64,000 nucleotides of DNA from Asanoa ferruginea. Lineage in GTDB: Bacteria > Actinomycetota > Actinomycetes > Mycobacteriales > Micromonosporaceae. The stretch lies in NCBI RefSeq assembly GCF_003387075.1, contig NZ_QUMQ01000001.1:4836001-4900000 (forward strand). The letters run 5' to 3'. This document shows positions 9,177 to 17,705 of the stretch, piece after piece; the stretch's first letter is position 1, and each line of letters begins with the position of its first letter. The translations under genes and the position numbers were made by a program. Under the pieces are notes generated by a model, which was not told the origin of the DNA, did not search any database, and saw only the letters and a program-made list of their open reading frames with translations.

Positions 9177-9796
9177 CAGTGGTAATTCAGCTCCCCCGCC
9201 TCGATCGGCGTGGTCAGGCGGTTCTCCTCCGGGGCGAGGGGGCAGGCCCAGCGGTCGTCGTACGCACAGCTGGGGTTGTAGGCGTAGTTGAAGTTGAGCC
9301 GGACCCGGTCGGAGCCGAGCAGCACCAGGCCGCGGCCGAACGTGCCCTTGACCGTGTCGGTCAGGTAGCGGCCGCCGCCATAGGTGCGCGGGCCGGCCGT
9401 GCCGTCGCGGAACGGCAGGAACAGCCCGCCGCCGTAGGCCTCGATCCACCACAGGGTCAGCGGACCCCACGGCGTCTCGGCGATCCCGGCGCGCCGGTAG
9501 CTCACCACGCCATCCGGGCCGCCGGTGTCGATCCGCTCGCCGCCGCTGGCCGGGCGCACCGGCACCTCGACGATCGCGTCCGGGTTCTCGTCGAAGTAGC
9601 GCAGGCCCGGGAACGCCGGACGCTCGTCGGCGGGGATCGGCGACTGCGGGTGCGAGGCGAACAACTCGTCCCGCCCCGCCCGGAACCCGTTGAGGTCGGC
9701 GTCGGAGAGGTAGAGGGCGGCCACCCGCTCACGCCAGTCAGCAAGATCAAGGTCATCCACGTCACCCAGCCTAGGGAATGAACGGGCCGCCGACAT
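9176..9796 (-). CDS. DUF1684 family protein
   Basis: A 206-residue DUF1684 protein, a common actinobacterial family of unknown function. Matching features are FRAGRDELF with a following SPIP, FPGLRYFDENPD, the WGPLTLWWIEAYGGGLFLPF core, the TYGGGRYLTD segment, and the diagnostic NPSCAYDDRWACPLAP close to the C-terminus with its two Cys. The ATG at 9796 is only a few bases from the MarR-like palindrome at 9802-9813; an internal GTG about 12 codons in, giving a start at DDLDLADW, is also possible. If the first start is correct, the gene shares a control region with the divergent MarR gene. The last codon abuts the fold-back sequence. Confidence 0.85.
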   Translation of the reverse strand: MSAARSFPRLGDVDDLDLADWRERVAALYLSDADLNGFRAGRDELFASHPQSPIPADERPAFPGLRYFDENPDAIVEVPVRPASGGERIDTGGPDGVVSYRRAGIAETPWGPLTLWWIEAYGGGLFLPFRDGTAGPRTYGGGRYLTDTVKGTFGRGLVLLGSDRVRLNFNYAYNPSCAYDDRWACPLAPEENRLTTPIEAGELNYH

Positions 9797-9801
9797 AGTT
9801 G

Positions 9802-9813
9802 TTCGAATTTGAA
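9802..9813. promoter_or_regulatory. Candidate MarR operator
   Basis: TTCGAATTTGAA is a 12-bp palindrome with one mismatched pair, lying between the divergent DUF1684 and MarR genes and 25 bp upstream of the marR ATG. TTCAAATT-type palindromes of this size and AT-rich centre are typical of MarR-family autoregulation. It is the most AT-rich stretch in the neighbourhood. Confidence 0.55.
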
Positions 9814-9837
9814 AGACCTAGTACGGTCGGAGGTGTG

Positions 9838-10311
9838 ATGAGCGACGTGAAGTCCTTGAGCCCGGCGGAGATGGCCGCCTGGCGAGCCGTCATCGAGGGG
9901 AGTCAGCGCCTGCTGACCCAGCTCGAAGACAACCTGCGGGAGACGAGCGAGCTCAGCTTCGCCGACTACCACGTGCTCGTGCTGCTGTCCGAGGCACCGC
10001 GGCAGCGGCTCCGGATGGGCGAGCTGGCCAACAAGCTGATCTTTTCGCCCAGCCGCCTCACCTACCACGTCGGCACCATGGAGAAGCGCGGCCTGGTCGC
10101 CCGGCAGCCCTGTCCCGAAGACCGGCGCGGCAGCGAGGCCGTCCTCACCGACGCCGGGCTGCGCGCGCTGCGCGAAGCCGCACCCCACCACCTGCGTTCC
10201 GTGCGCCAGCACTTCGTCGACGCGCTCGACGACACCGAGCTTGCCGAGCTCAACAAGATCTTCACCCGCCTGGGCGAGCGGCTGATCGCCGCCCGGTCGC
10301 AGTCCCGTTAG
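9838..10311 (+). CDS. MarR-family transcriptional regulator
   Basis: A 157-residue winged-helix repressor: helices around SELSFADYHVLVLLSEAP, recognition region MGELANKLIFSPSRLTYHV (residues about 60-80), wing with the DRRGSEAVLTDAG signature (about 96-108), and a C-terminal dimerisation helix. The ATG has a GGAGG site 4 bp upstream; the GTG immediately before it could also serve. It lies 10 bp upstream of a pirin gene in the same direction, a common MarR-pirin pair, so it probably controls both itself and pirin through the palindrome at 9802-9813. The inducer is unknown. Confidence 0.92.
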   Translation: MSDVKSLSPAEMAAWRAVIEGSQRLLTQLEDNLRETSELSFADYHVLVLLSEAPRQRLRMGELANKLIFSPSRLTYHVGTMEKRGLVARQPCPEDRRGSEAVLTDAGLRALREAAPHHLRSVRQHFVDALDDTELAELNKIFTRLGERLIAARSQSR

Positions 10312-10321
10312 GAGAAACACC

Positions 10322-11311
10322 ATGCCTGCCGTCACCGTCGAAGACGTTCTCGTCCTGCCCCGCCTGCCCCGCCTCGACCCGGCCACCACGGCCTTCCGGC
10401 CGGTCAAGTCGCTGACCACCGCGCCGAGTGGCTTCGAGGGCGAGGGCTTCCCGGTCCGCCGCTCGTTCGCCGGCGTGGCCATGACCGACCTCGACCCCTT
10501 CATCCACCTCGACCAGATGGGCGAGGTCGACTACGCGCCGGGCGAGCCCAAGGGAACGCCGTGGCACCCGCACCGCGGGTTCGAGACGGTGACCTACATC
10601 ATCGACGGCATCTTCGACCACCAGGACTCCAACGGTGGCGGTGGCACGATCACCAACGGTGACACCCAGTGGATGACGGCGGGTTCCGGCCTGCTGCACA
10701 TCGAGGCTCCGCCGGAGCACCTGGTGATGAGCGGCGGCCTGTTCCACGGCCTCCAGCTCTGGGTCAACCTGCCCCGCGCCCAGAAGATGAACCCGCCGCG
10801 CTACCAGGACATCCGGGGCAAGGAGTCGGCCCTGCTGACCACGCCCGACGGCGGTGCCCTGATCCGGGTCATCGCGGGTGAGGTCGACGGCCACGCGGGC
10901 CCGGGCAGCACGCACACCCCGATCACCATCACCCACGTGACGGTGCAGCCGGGTGCCGAGGTCGAGCTGCCGTGGCGGGCCGACTTCAACGCCCTGCTCT
11001 ACGTGCTCGGCGGCCGTGGCACCGTCGGCGCCGACAAGCGCCCGATCCACACCGGCCAGCTCGCTGTGCACGGTCCCGGCGACGCGCTGCGCTTCACCGC
11101 CGACCTACAGCAGGACTCGCACACCCCGGCGCTCGACCTCTACATCATGGGTGGCGAGCCGATCCGCGAGCCGGTCGCGCACTACGGCCCGTTTGTCATG
11201 AACACCCGCGCCGAGCTGGTCAAGGCGTTCGAGGACTACCAGGCCGGTCGCCTCGGCGTCATCCCGGCGGCTCGTCTCCCGCACTCCGCGGGCGAGGGCG
11301 ACCGCCCCTGA
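10322..11311 (+). CDS. Pirin family protein (bicupin)
   Basis: A 329-residue pirin-like bicupin. The N-terminal cupin carries the metal-site motif PWHPHRGFETVTYII (about residues 79-93) and a later HIEAPPEHL, corresponding to the three His and one Glu that bind iron in pirins. The second cupin (about 190-290) is less conserved in its ligands. Some pirins are quercetin 2,3-dioxygenases; others are redox sensors, so the substrate is open. An AGGAGAAA site precedes ATG 10322. It is co-oriented with the MarR gene 10 bp upstream and ends at a strong hairpin. Confidence 0.9.
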   Translation: MPAVTVEDVLVLPRLPRLDPATTAFRPVKSLTTAPSGFEGEGFPVRRSFAGVAMTDLDPFIHLDQMGEVDYAPGEPKGTPWHPHRGFETVTYIIDGIFDHQDSNGGGGTITNGDTQWMTAGSGLLHIEAPPEHLVMSGGLFHGLQLWVNLPRAQKMNPPRYQDIRGKESALLTTPDGGALIRVIAGEVDGHAGPGSTHTPITITHVTVQPGAEVELPWRADFNALLYVLGGRGTVGADKRPIHTGQLAVHGPGDALRFTADLQQDSHTPALDLYIMGGEPIREPVAHYGPFVMNTRAELVKAFEDYQAGRLGVIPAARLPHSAGEGDRP

Positions 11312-11320
11312 GCCGAGTCC

Positions 11321-11354
11321 GCGCGCTCCGGCCGTCCCCCCGTCCGGAGCGCGC
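11321..11354. terminator. Bidirectional terminator hairpin
   Basis: Perfect 11-bp inverted repeat (11321-11331 GCGCGCTCCGG, 11344-11354) with a 12-nt pyrimidine-rich loop, between the convergent pirin gene and the small membrane protein gene. Confidence 0.8.
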
Positions 11355-11360
11355 GGCCTC

Positions 11361-11492
11361 TCAGGCCGTGACCAGGAAAATCGCGATCACGCCCAGAATG
11401 ACCATTATCAAGACGGCGACGAGCAGGCCCTGTTCGCTGTTGGCTTCCCGGGTGCGGCTTTCCGACTCGGGGGAGATGGACTCGCTGCTCAT
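11361..11492 (-). CDS. Small single-pass membrane protein
   Basis: A 43-residue protein: an acidic, Ser/Glu-rich N-terminus (MSSESISPESESRTREA) and one transmembrane helix (about residues 23-42, LLVAVLIMVILGVIAIFLV) at the extreme C-terminus. The start is fixed by a strong AAGGAGG site 6 bp before the ATG at 11492; longer in-frame extensions lack one. It resembles the short DUF6480-type actinobacterial membrane proteins, but the match is too short to be sure. Function unknown. The 166-bp gap upstream, to the divergent phospholipase D-like gene, shows no clear promoter or operator. Confidence 0.65.
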   Translation of the reverse strand: MSSESISPESESRTREANSEQGLLVAVLIMVILGVIAIFLVTA

Positions 11493-11658
11493 CGGGGCCT
11501 CCTTACCTGCCGTCCTTCGACAATGACGGTAGGCGCGCCGTTGCGGAGAGAAATCGCGGTTTCGCGCCAGCCTCGGCGGTTCTGTGTCAACGTGTCGTGC
11601 CGTCCCTGAGCTTGCGCCACAGGTGTGAACATCGGGCGACCTGGGAAAAGACCCACGG

Positions 11659-13221
11659 ATGCCGATGGAGGACTGGTTTCTCACCAGGTCGGAGCGCGGC
11701 AATCCCGCCTCAGACCTACCCACCTGGACCGAAGGCAATCAATGCGAGCCGCTGGTGCACGGCGCGACCTACTTCGCTGATCTCGTGCACACCGTCGCCG
11801 CGCTGGAGAAGGGTGACCACCTTTTTTTCACCGACTGGCGCGGCGATCCCGACGAGCGGCTGCTGCCCGACGGCCCGACCGTCGCCGACCTGTTCGCCGG
11901 CGCCGCCGAGCGGGGCGTGGTGGTGAAGGGGCTGATGTGGCGTTCCCACCTCGACAAGCTGCAATACAGCGAGGAGGAGAACCGGCACCTGGGCGACGAC
12001 GTCGAGGCCGCGGGCGGCGAGGTGCTGCTCGACCAGCGGGTCCGGCGCGGCGGCTCGCACCACCAGAAGCTGGTGGTGGTCCGGCGGCCGGGCGGCGATG
12101 TGGCCTACGCCGGCGGCATCGACCTGTGCCACAGCCGCCGCGACGACGCGAGTCACCTCGGTGACCCACAGCCGATAGCCATGGCCAAGGCCTACGGGCC
12201 GCGCCCGCCCTGGCACGACGTGCAGCTCAAGCTGCGCGGGCCGGTGGTCGACGTGCTCGACCGGGTGTTCCGCGAGCGCTGGGACGACCCGATGCCGCTG
12301 GACATCCAGAACCCGCTCGCCTACGTGCGCGACCGGCTGAGCCACGCCGACCTCGAGGCCGACCCGTTGCCGCCGCGGGCTCCGGCGGCCGAGGCGGTCG
12401 GCCCGCACGCGGTGCAGGTGTTGCGCACCTATCCGACCGTCCGCCCGCGTTATCCCTTCGCGCCGGACGGGGAGCGGACCGTGGCCCGCGGCTACGTCAA
12501 GGCGATCCGCCGCGCCCGCCGGCTGATCTACCTGGAAGACCAGTATCTCTGGTCGACCGAGGTGGCCCAGCTGTTCGCACAGGCCCTGCGCGACAACCCC
12601 GACCTGCACCTGGTCGCCGTCGTGCCGCGCCATCCCGACCTCGACGGCCGGCTGGCCCTGCCGCCCAACCAGGTCGGCCGGGAGTTGGCGCTGCGGCTGT
12701 GCCAGGAGGCGGCGCCCGACCGGGTGCACGTCTTCGACCTGGAAAACCATGAAGGCACGCCGGTGTACGTACACGCGAAGGTCTGTGTCATCGACGACGT
12801 GTGGGCGAGCGTCGGCTCCGACAACTTCAACCGTCGTTCGTGGACGCACGACAGCGAGCTGTCCTGTGCCGTGCTGGACACCACCCTGGATACCCGCGCG
12901 CCGGCCGACCCCGCCGGTCTCGGTGACGGCGCCCGCGTCTACGCCCGCGACCTGCGGCTGCGGCTGATGGCCGAGCACCTCGACAGCGAGGAAGCTCCGG
13001 TCGAGGCAGCGGCGGCGGTCGACGCCATGGTCGCGTCGGCGGAAGCGCTGGAGGCATGGCATGTTTCGGGCCGGCGCGGACCCCGGCCGCCCGGCCGGTT
13101 GCGCCCGCACTCGCCGGAACGCCTGCCGCTGCGCACCCGGCTCTGGGCGCTACCGCTCTACCGCCTGATCTACGACCCCGACGGGCGCCCGCTGCGGCAC
13201 CGGCTGAGCGGCACGTTCTAG
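11659..13221 (+). CDS. Phospholipase D-like phosphodiesterase
   Basis: A 520-residue protein with two HKD motifs: HHQKLVVVRRPGGD (about residues 134-147) and HAKVCVIDDVWASVGSDN (about 372-389), the paired active-site halves of the phospholipase D superfamily, with NFNRRSWTHDSEL following the second as usual. It probably hydrolyses or transfers a phosphodiester such as a phospholipid. No signal peptide is seen, so a cytosolic or membrane-surface enzyme is likely. The start has only a weak site (GGGAAAAG); ATG 11665 is an alternative. Its stop overlaps the stop of the convergent methyltransferase gene by 3 bp within CTAG. Confidence 0.9.
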   Translation: MPMEDWFLTRSERGNPASDLPTWTEGNQCEPLVHGATYFADLVHTVAALEKGDHLFFTDWRGDPDERLLPDGPTVADLFAGAAERGVVVKGLMWRSHLDKLQYSEEENRHLGDDVEAAGGEVLLDQRVRRGGSHHQKLVVVRRPGGDVAYAGGIDLCHSRRDDASHLGDPQPIAMAKAYGPRPPWHDVQLKLRGPVVDVLDRVFRERWDDPMPLDIQNPLAYVRDRLSHADLEADPLPPRAPAAEAVGPHAVQVLRTYPTVRPRYPFAPDGERTVARGYVKAIRRARRLIYLEDQYLWSTEVAQLFAQALRDNPDLHLVAVVPRHPDLDGRLALPPNQVGRELALRLCQEAAPDRVHVFDLENHEGTPVYVHAKVCVIDDVWASVGSDNFNRRSWTHDSELSCAVLDTTLDTRAPADPAGLGDGARVYARDLRLRLMAEHLDSEEAPVEAAAAVDAMVASAEALEAWHVSGRRGPRPPGRLRPHSPERLPLRTRLWALPLYRLIYDPDGRPLRHRLSGTF

Positions 13222-14357
13222 GCGAACAACGACCATTCCCGGGGTACGTAGATCGGCGCGGCCGGGTCGCCGGCCAGCACCAGCGGCGCCCGCCACCGCT
13301 CGATGCCCGGCCGGCCCGCGTCGAGCCATCGGTCGAGCAGGATGCCGGCGTCGTTGGCGAATGCCGCGGCGTGGGCACCGGCCGCGATGACCGAACCGTC
13401 GGCCCGGATCGCGGCACCGCCGGCCCGGGTGTCGTCGGCCAGCACGCAGCCCGACCCGCCGTCGAACGGGCCGCTGGTGGTCCGCCGGTCCCAGGCGCCG
13501 ACGGCGAACCACAGGTCGTGGTAGCTCAGCCCGTCGAGCGGCTGCTTCCAGCGCGGCGGGATCTGGACGGACGGGGTCACGCCGTCGGGCACCCGGAGCG
13601 GGTCCGGATGGGCCCACGGGTAGCGCGCGGCCAGCGGCCCGGCGGCGGCCATGAAGCCCGCACCGCAGATGCCGTCGGCCCAGACCTCATCGGTGGCCGG
13701 CCACCCCGGCTCGGCGCGGCCGGCCGCGGGTCGGGTCCACACCCGCAGGACCGGGTTGTTGCCCGCGTGCGCGACCGGCGCCAGCATCAGGCCGCCCGGC
13801 ACGAGCTGCGCCAGCCAGTGCGGCGACACCCCGGTGATGCCGACGGTCACGATCACCCGGTCATAGGGCGCGCCGCTGGGCTCGCCGAGATAGCCGTCGC
13901 CGACCCGGACCCGTGCGCCGGTCACGCCGGCCCTGTCCAACGCCGCCGCCGCCCGGGCCGCCACGTCAGGCTGCACGTCGACGCTGGTCACCGCCGCTCC
14001 GATGTGGGCCATCAGCGCCGCGTTGTAGCCGGTGCCGGCGCCGATCTCCAACACCCGCATGCCCGGCGCGACGCCGAGCGCCTCGATCATCAACGCCATC
14101 AGCGACGGCTGGCTCGACGAGCTGACCGGCCGCCCGTCGTCGAACTTGGTCACCAGGGCGTCGTTGCGGTAGGCGGCCGCGAGGAACCCGTCGTCACCCG
14201 GCCGCAGGAAACCGGCCTCGCCCAGGTGGAACCCGTCGGCGAGAAACAGCTCGCGCGGCACGGTGGCGAAGGCCTGGATCACGTCGTCGCGGGTGAGCCC
14301 GCCGTCGTCACGCAGCACGTCGACCAGACGTTCGCGGAGGGCCGGCACGTCGGTCAT
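13218..14357 (-). CDS. Protein-L-isoaspartate methyltransferase-like protein with C-terminal extension
   Basis: A 379-residue SAM-dependent methyltransferase of the Pcm type: VPRELFLAD, SSSQPSLMALM (the family's substrate-site SQP segment), the SAM loop VLEIGAGTGYNAALMA (about residues 100-115), VTSVDVQPDVAARA, and the GAPYDRVIVTVGI block. Classical Pcm is about 210 residues and repairs isoaspartyl damage; the extra 160 C-terminal residues have no motif I recognise, so the methyl acceptor may differ. It starts in an ATGA overlap with the upstream APH-like gene, making a two-gene operon on the minus strand. Confidence 0.85.
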   Translation of the reverse strand: MTDVPALRERLVDVLRDDGGLTRDDVIQAFATVPRELFLADGFHLGEAGFLRPGDDGFLAAAYRNDALVTKFDDGRPVSSSSQPSLMALMIEALGVAPGMRVLEIGAGTGYNAALMAHIGAAVTSVDVQPDVAARAAAALDRAGVTGARVRVGDGYLGEPSGAPYDRVIVTVGITGVSPHWLAQLVPGGLMLAPVAHAGNNPVLRVWTRPAAGRAEPGWPATDEVWADGICGAGFMAAAGPLAARYPWAHPDPLRVPDGVTPSVQIPPRWKQPLDGLSYHDLWFAVGAWDRRTTSGPFDGGSGCVLADDTRAGGAAIRADGSVIAAGAHAAAFANDAGILLDRWLDAGRPGIERWRAPLVLAGDPAAPIYVPREWSLFA

Positions 14358-15565
14358 GCACCTACGGTATGCCGCCCCGCCTCCTGTTGGGCCTCGCGCA
14401 GGCAGTGCGGCACGTCGGCGGCGTGATAGGGATGCTCGCTCTCCTCGATGTTGGCGAGGAACTCGGCGTAGACGGCGGCCGACCGCAGCGCGGCGACCGG
14501 GCGCAGTGCGGTGATCGCGCCGTCGGGGTCACAGCCGGGAACGGCCGCCCGCCAGCGCGCCGACCAGGCCGCCCGCAGCCCGGCGGCGGCATCGTCGTCG
14601 ACCCGCTCGCTCAGCCGCAGGATGTCGAACACCGGGTTGCCGGCGAACGAGTCACCCCAGTCGATCACCACCGGATCGTCGTCGCCGCTGACCCGGGTGT
14701 TGCCCGGATGCAGGTCGCCGTGCACGAGGGTGTCCGGCAAGCCGCACGCGGCGGCCGCGGCGAGCCGCTCGTCGAGGTCGGGGAGGACCTCGTCGACCGT
14801 GGGCAGGTGTGGCGCGAGCGTGCGGCGGATCCAGTCGGCGAGCCGCGTGCCGCGCCGGTCGGGCAGGCCGGCCGCGACCAGCGTGTCGAGATCGCCGGCG
14901 GCGGTGAGTTGGATGCCGTGTGCGGTCACGCCGATCCGGTGATGCCCGGCGAGGTCGGCGCCATACCAGTCGTCGCCCGGCACGTTTGCGAGCAGCAACC
15001 GGCCCTCGTCGCCCTCGGCGAGCAGGGTCGGCGCCCGACCGGGTGCGGCCTGGGCCAGCCAGCGGAGCACGGCGCCCTCCTGCCGGAAGAACGGCGGCAC
15101 CTGTTTGAGCCAGGCCCGCTGCCCCCCGGCGGCGTCGAGCCGCCAGATCGCCGAGAGGTTCCAGGTGCGGTGCTGGTGCGCGGCGACACCCGTCCAGCCC
15201 AGGTCGGCCAGCCGCGCCGCGGCCCAGCCGATGCTCGCGGCGGGCCCGCCCGGCCGCGCGTAGGGTGCGCGGTTCTCCGCGGGACTCGTCACCGCCGCCT
15301 CGTCGACCCCGGCCTCGGCCAGCGGGACCGCCACGGCCGGCGCGGCCGCGCACTCGGCCACGTAGGTCACCGTGCCGCCGGGCATCGCCGGCCGGTCGGC
15401 GCTGAGCAGCCGCAGGATGGTCACGTCGAGGCCGAAGTGCACCCGGGCGCCGTCGACGACATCGGCCGACTCCTGCCACCACGGCACCGGCACCTGATAG
15501 GGCGGCAGCACACCCAACGGCGTGCCGTTGGCGTCGACGAGCACCAGGTGGGCGAAGCGGGTCAC
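14354..15565 (-). CDS. APH-family phosphotransferase with an N-terminal extra domain
   Basis: A 403-residue protein. Residues from about 150 on form an aminoglycoside-phosphotransferase (APH/choline kinase) fold: LVHGDLHPGNTR (catalytic loop, about 290) and VVIDWGDSFAGNPVFDI (metal-binding loop, about 310). The first 110 residues (FAHLVLVDANGTPLGVLPP, with beta-rich spacing) look like a Nudix-type fold without a recognisable Nudix box. The substrate is unknown; many actinobacterial APH-like proteins act on sugars or small metabolites and not on drugs. Start is GTG 15565 with no strong ribosome site. It overlaps the methyltransferase start by 4 bp. Confidence 0.8.
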   Translation of the reverse strand: MTRFAHLVLVDANGTPLGVLPPYQVPVPWWQESADVVDGARVHFGLDVTILRLLSADRPAMPGGTVTYVAECAAAPAVAVPLAEAGVDEAAVTSPAENRAPYARPGGPAASIGWAAARLADLGWTGVAAHQHRTWNLSAIWRLDAAGGQRAWLKQVPPFFRQEGAVLRWLAQAAPGRAPTLLAEGDEGRLLLANVPGDDWYGADLAGHHRIGVTAHGIQLTAAGDLDTLVAAGLPDRRGTRLADWIRRTLAPHLPTVDEVLPDLDERLAAAAACGLPDTLVHGDLHPGNTRVSGDDDPVVIDWGDSFAGNPVFDILRLSERVDDDAAAGLRAAWSARWRAAVPGCDPDGAITALRPVAALRSAAVYAEFLANIEESEHPYHAADVPHCLREAQQEAGRHTVGA

Positions 15566-15633
15566 GGCCCGTGACGCTAGTTGGCTGCCGCCACGATCGC
15601 GACCGGGTTTCGCTCGTGCCGCGTCGGCGGTGC

Positions 15634-16140
15634 CTAGGACCCGGTCGGGTCGAGGCGGTGCAGTGCCACCGCGGTCAGGGCGCCGTCGGTGATTTCGGCG
15701 GTCATGAAGGTGTGGTGGGGCTGGCGGCGGCGGTCGGTGGGTGAGCCGGGGTTGAGCAGGCGCAGGCCGCCCGGCGCCGTCGTGTCCCAGGGGATGTGCG
15801 AGTGGCCGAAGACCAGCACGTCGGTGTCGGGGAAGGTGGCGGCGCAGCGGGCTTCCCGGCCGGTTGCCTGGCCGGTCTCGTGCACCACGGCCAGCCGCAC
15901 CCCGTCGAGGGTCTCGCGGGCCACCTCGGGCAGCCGGGCGCGCAGCGCCGGGCCGTCGTTGTTGCCGTAGACGCCGACCAGCCGGCGCGAGCGGGCCTCG
16001 AGCCGGTCGAGCAGGTCGACGTCGACCCAGTCGCCGGCGTGCACCACCACGTCGGCCTCGTCAACCATCATCCATAGTGGAGCGGGGAGGTCTTTCGCCC
16101 GCATGGGCAGGTGGGTATCCGACATGATCAGGAGCAGCAC
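15634..16140 (-). CDS. YfcE/MJ0936-type metallophosphoesterase
   Basis: A 168-residue calcineurin-like phosphoesterase with all five motifs in order: SDTH (residues 7-10), VVHAGDWVD, GVYGNND, VVHETG, and VFGHSHIPWD. It probably hydrolyses small phosphodiesters with two metal ions in the cytosol. Start GTG 16140 gives LLLIMSDTH at the N-terminus, normal for the family; an in-frame upstream start at 16305 would add 55 residues with no homology and run into the divergent gene, so I reject it. The next minus-strand gene downstream starts only after 68 bp and has its own context. Confidence 0.88.
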   Translation of the reverse strand: MLLLIMSDTHLPMRAKDLPAPLWMMVDEADVVVHAGDWVDVDLLDRLEARSRRLVGVYGNNDGPALRARLPEVARETLDGVRLAVVHETGQATGREARCAATFPDTDVLVFGHSHIPWDTTAPGGLRLLNPGSPTDRRRQPHHTFMTAEITDGALTAVALHRLDPTGS

Positions 16141-16200
16141 ACCCCAAACGCTAGCCCGCTCCGCTGTGCGGTGGGGTGGCACCTGTGTCATGGTCGATAG

Positions 16201-16542
16201 GTGAGCACCAATGATTACGCCCGGCCCGAGGCACCCGTGCACTGGGTGGCCGACGGCATGCCCCGCGTCGAGGTGGCCAACCAGTTCCTGGCCCAACTCG
16301 ACCACAGCGGCGGCACCCCTGACCAGGTCGTGCTGACGATCGGTCAGGCGATCGACGCGGGCACCCCACCTACGGTGCTCTCCGCGCTGCCGATCGGCCG
16401 CTACGGATTGACACCGGCCCGCCTCGACGAACTGATCATGGTGCTGCTCAACGCCCGGCAGGAGTTGCTCGGCCTGGCCGAGCCGATCGGCCCGGGCGAG
16501 CCGGCCCGCCCGGTGGTCACCGAACTACGCGAGACCGGCTAG
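16201..16542 (+). CDS. Hypothetical protein
   Basis: A 113-residue soluble protein starting at GTG 16201, 60 bp from the divergent phosphoesterase start. It has no signal peptide, membrane helix or catalytic motif I recognise. The composition is balanced, with predicted helices around VANQFLAQLDHSG and RLDELIMVLLNARQELL. The reading frame has the high third-position GC of its neighbours, which supports a real gene. Function unknown. Confidence 0.65.
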   Translation: MSTNDYARPEAPVHWVADGMPRVEVANQFLAQLDHSGGTPDQVVLTIGQAIDAGTPPTVLSALPIGRYGLTPARLDELIMVLLNARQELLGLAEPIGPGEPARPVVTELRETG

Positions 16543-16595
16543 GCGAGCCGGACGCTCCGGTCGATCCGGGCCCAGGCGACGACTGGCCGGGGACC

Positions 16596-17594
16596 TTAGC
16601 CGGCCAACGACTCGCGCGCAGCCGGGACGCTGCGGTCGCCGGGCAGGCCGTTGACCGCGTCGAGGAAGGCGCGGCCCATCCGGGAGCGGGCGCGCACGGC
16701 CGGGTGAGTCGCGCCGAAGTTGGCGGCGCCGCTCTGGCCGTCGGCGAAGATGGCGTAGGTCAGCACCGGCGCGCTGCCCCGGTCGAAGATGACGCCGGCC
16801 TCGTGTCGGGAGGCGCCGAACCAGCCGGCCTTCGTCGCGATCCGGCCGCGTTCCAAAGAGGACATCTCCCGCCGGATGCCGTCGGTGAAGGCGATCGGCG
16901 ACCGCAGCCGCGACAGGATCACGTTGGTCGACGCCCGCGACAGCAGCGTGCCGGCCACCAGACGGCGCAGCAGCGTGTGGGTCTCGCGCGGCGTGGTGCG
17001 GCCCATGTAGAACCGGTTGGGGTTGCCCGTCAGCTGCACCTGGGTCTTGCCGAAACCCTTCCCGACCAGGATCTTGTTGATCTCCGCAGCCGGTGCGACG
17101 TCACCGCACAGTCGGGCGGCCACGTCGTCGGACACCGTCAGCAGCGCCGAGAGCACGTGGCCCAGTGTGACGGCGCTGGGGTAGGCGCCGTCCAACCGGA
17201 AGATGCCGTCGCTGTCGCCGGCCGCGACCGCCGCCGTCACGTTGACCCGCTGGGTGAGCTTCAGCAGGCCCCGGTCGACCTTGTCGAGCACTGCCACGGC
17301 GACCGCGATCTTGTTGACGCTGTAGGCCTCGACCATCGTGTCCGGCTGGTCCGTCACCGCGATCTCGCTCGACCCCGCCACCGTGACCAGGGCCTGCCAG
17401 TTGCCGCCCGCTGCCGCGCTCTCCTTGGTGTAGACCTGACGGATCTTGCGGGCCGCCGCCAGCGGGGTCGCCCGCAGGTCCTCCAGATCGCCGCCCGGAG
17501 CCGCTGCCACGCCGTCCGGCAGGCCGAACACCGCCCCTACGGTCGCCATGGTTCCTAGCCCTAGTGCGGTGCGGCGGTTGAGCGACGTACCCAT
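16596..17594 (-). CDS. Secreted class A beta-lactamase-like serine hydrolase, copy 1
   Basis: A 332-residue protein with a Tat-like signal (NRRTALGLGTMATVGAVFG, cleavage near AAA). The beta-lactamase/D-Ala-D-Ala peptidase fold is marked by SVNK (Ser-x-x-Lys, about residue 95), SDD in place of SDN (about 155), and KAGW in place of KTG (about 275). These substitutions argue for a non-classical enzyme and leave hydrolysis of beta-lactams uncertain. ATG 17594 follows an AAGGGGGG site; the upstream in-frame start lacks one. It is a tandem paralogue of the next gene, about 70% identical by eye. Confidence 0.85.
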   Translation of the reverse strand: MGTSLNRRTALGLGTMATVGAVFGLPDGVAAAPGGDLEDLRATPLAAARKIRQVYTKESAAAGGNWQALVTVAGSSEIAVTDQPDTMVEAYSVNKIAVAVAVLDKVDRGLLKLTQRVNVTAAVAAGDSDGIFRLDGAYPSAVTLGHVLSALLTVSDDVAARLCGDVAPAAEINKILVGKGFGKTQVQLTGNPNRFYMGRTTPRETHTLLRRLVAGTLLSRASTNVILSRLRSPIAFTDGIRREMSSLERGRIATKAGWFGASRHEAGVIFDRGSAPVLTYAIFADGQSGAANFGATHPAVRARSRMGRAFLDAVNGLPGDRSVPAARESLAG

Positions 17595-17665
17595 AAACCC
17601 CCCTTTATGGACAGACATCCGATTCAAGCACGAATCAGACACCAAGGGAGGCGAGGCAGAAAAAC

Positions 17666-17694
17666 GGGCGGCGCGCGAGAAACGCGCGCCGCCC
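17666..17694 (-). terminator. Intrinsic terminator for the second beta-lactamase-like gene
   Basis: Perfect 12-bp GC stem (17666-17677 GGGCGGCGCGCG, 17683-17694) with a 5-nt loop, followed on the minus strand by GTTTTT. One of few canonical hairpin-plus-U-tract terminators in the window. It lies 11 bp after the stop of the 17706-18722 gene. Confidence 0.9.
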
Positions 17695-17705
17695 GGAAGG
17701 GAAGA

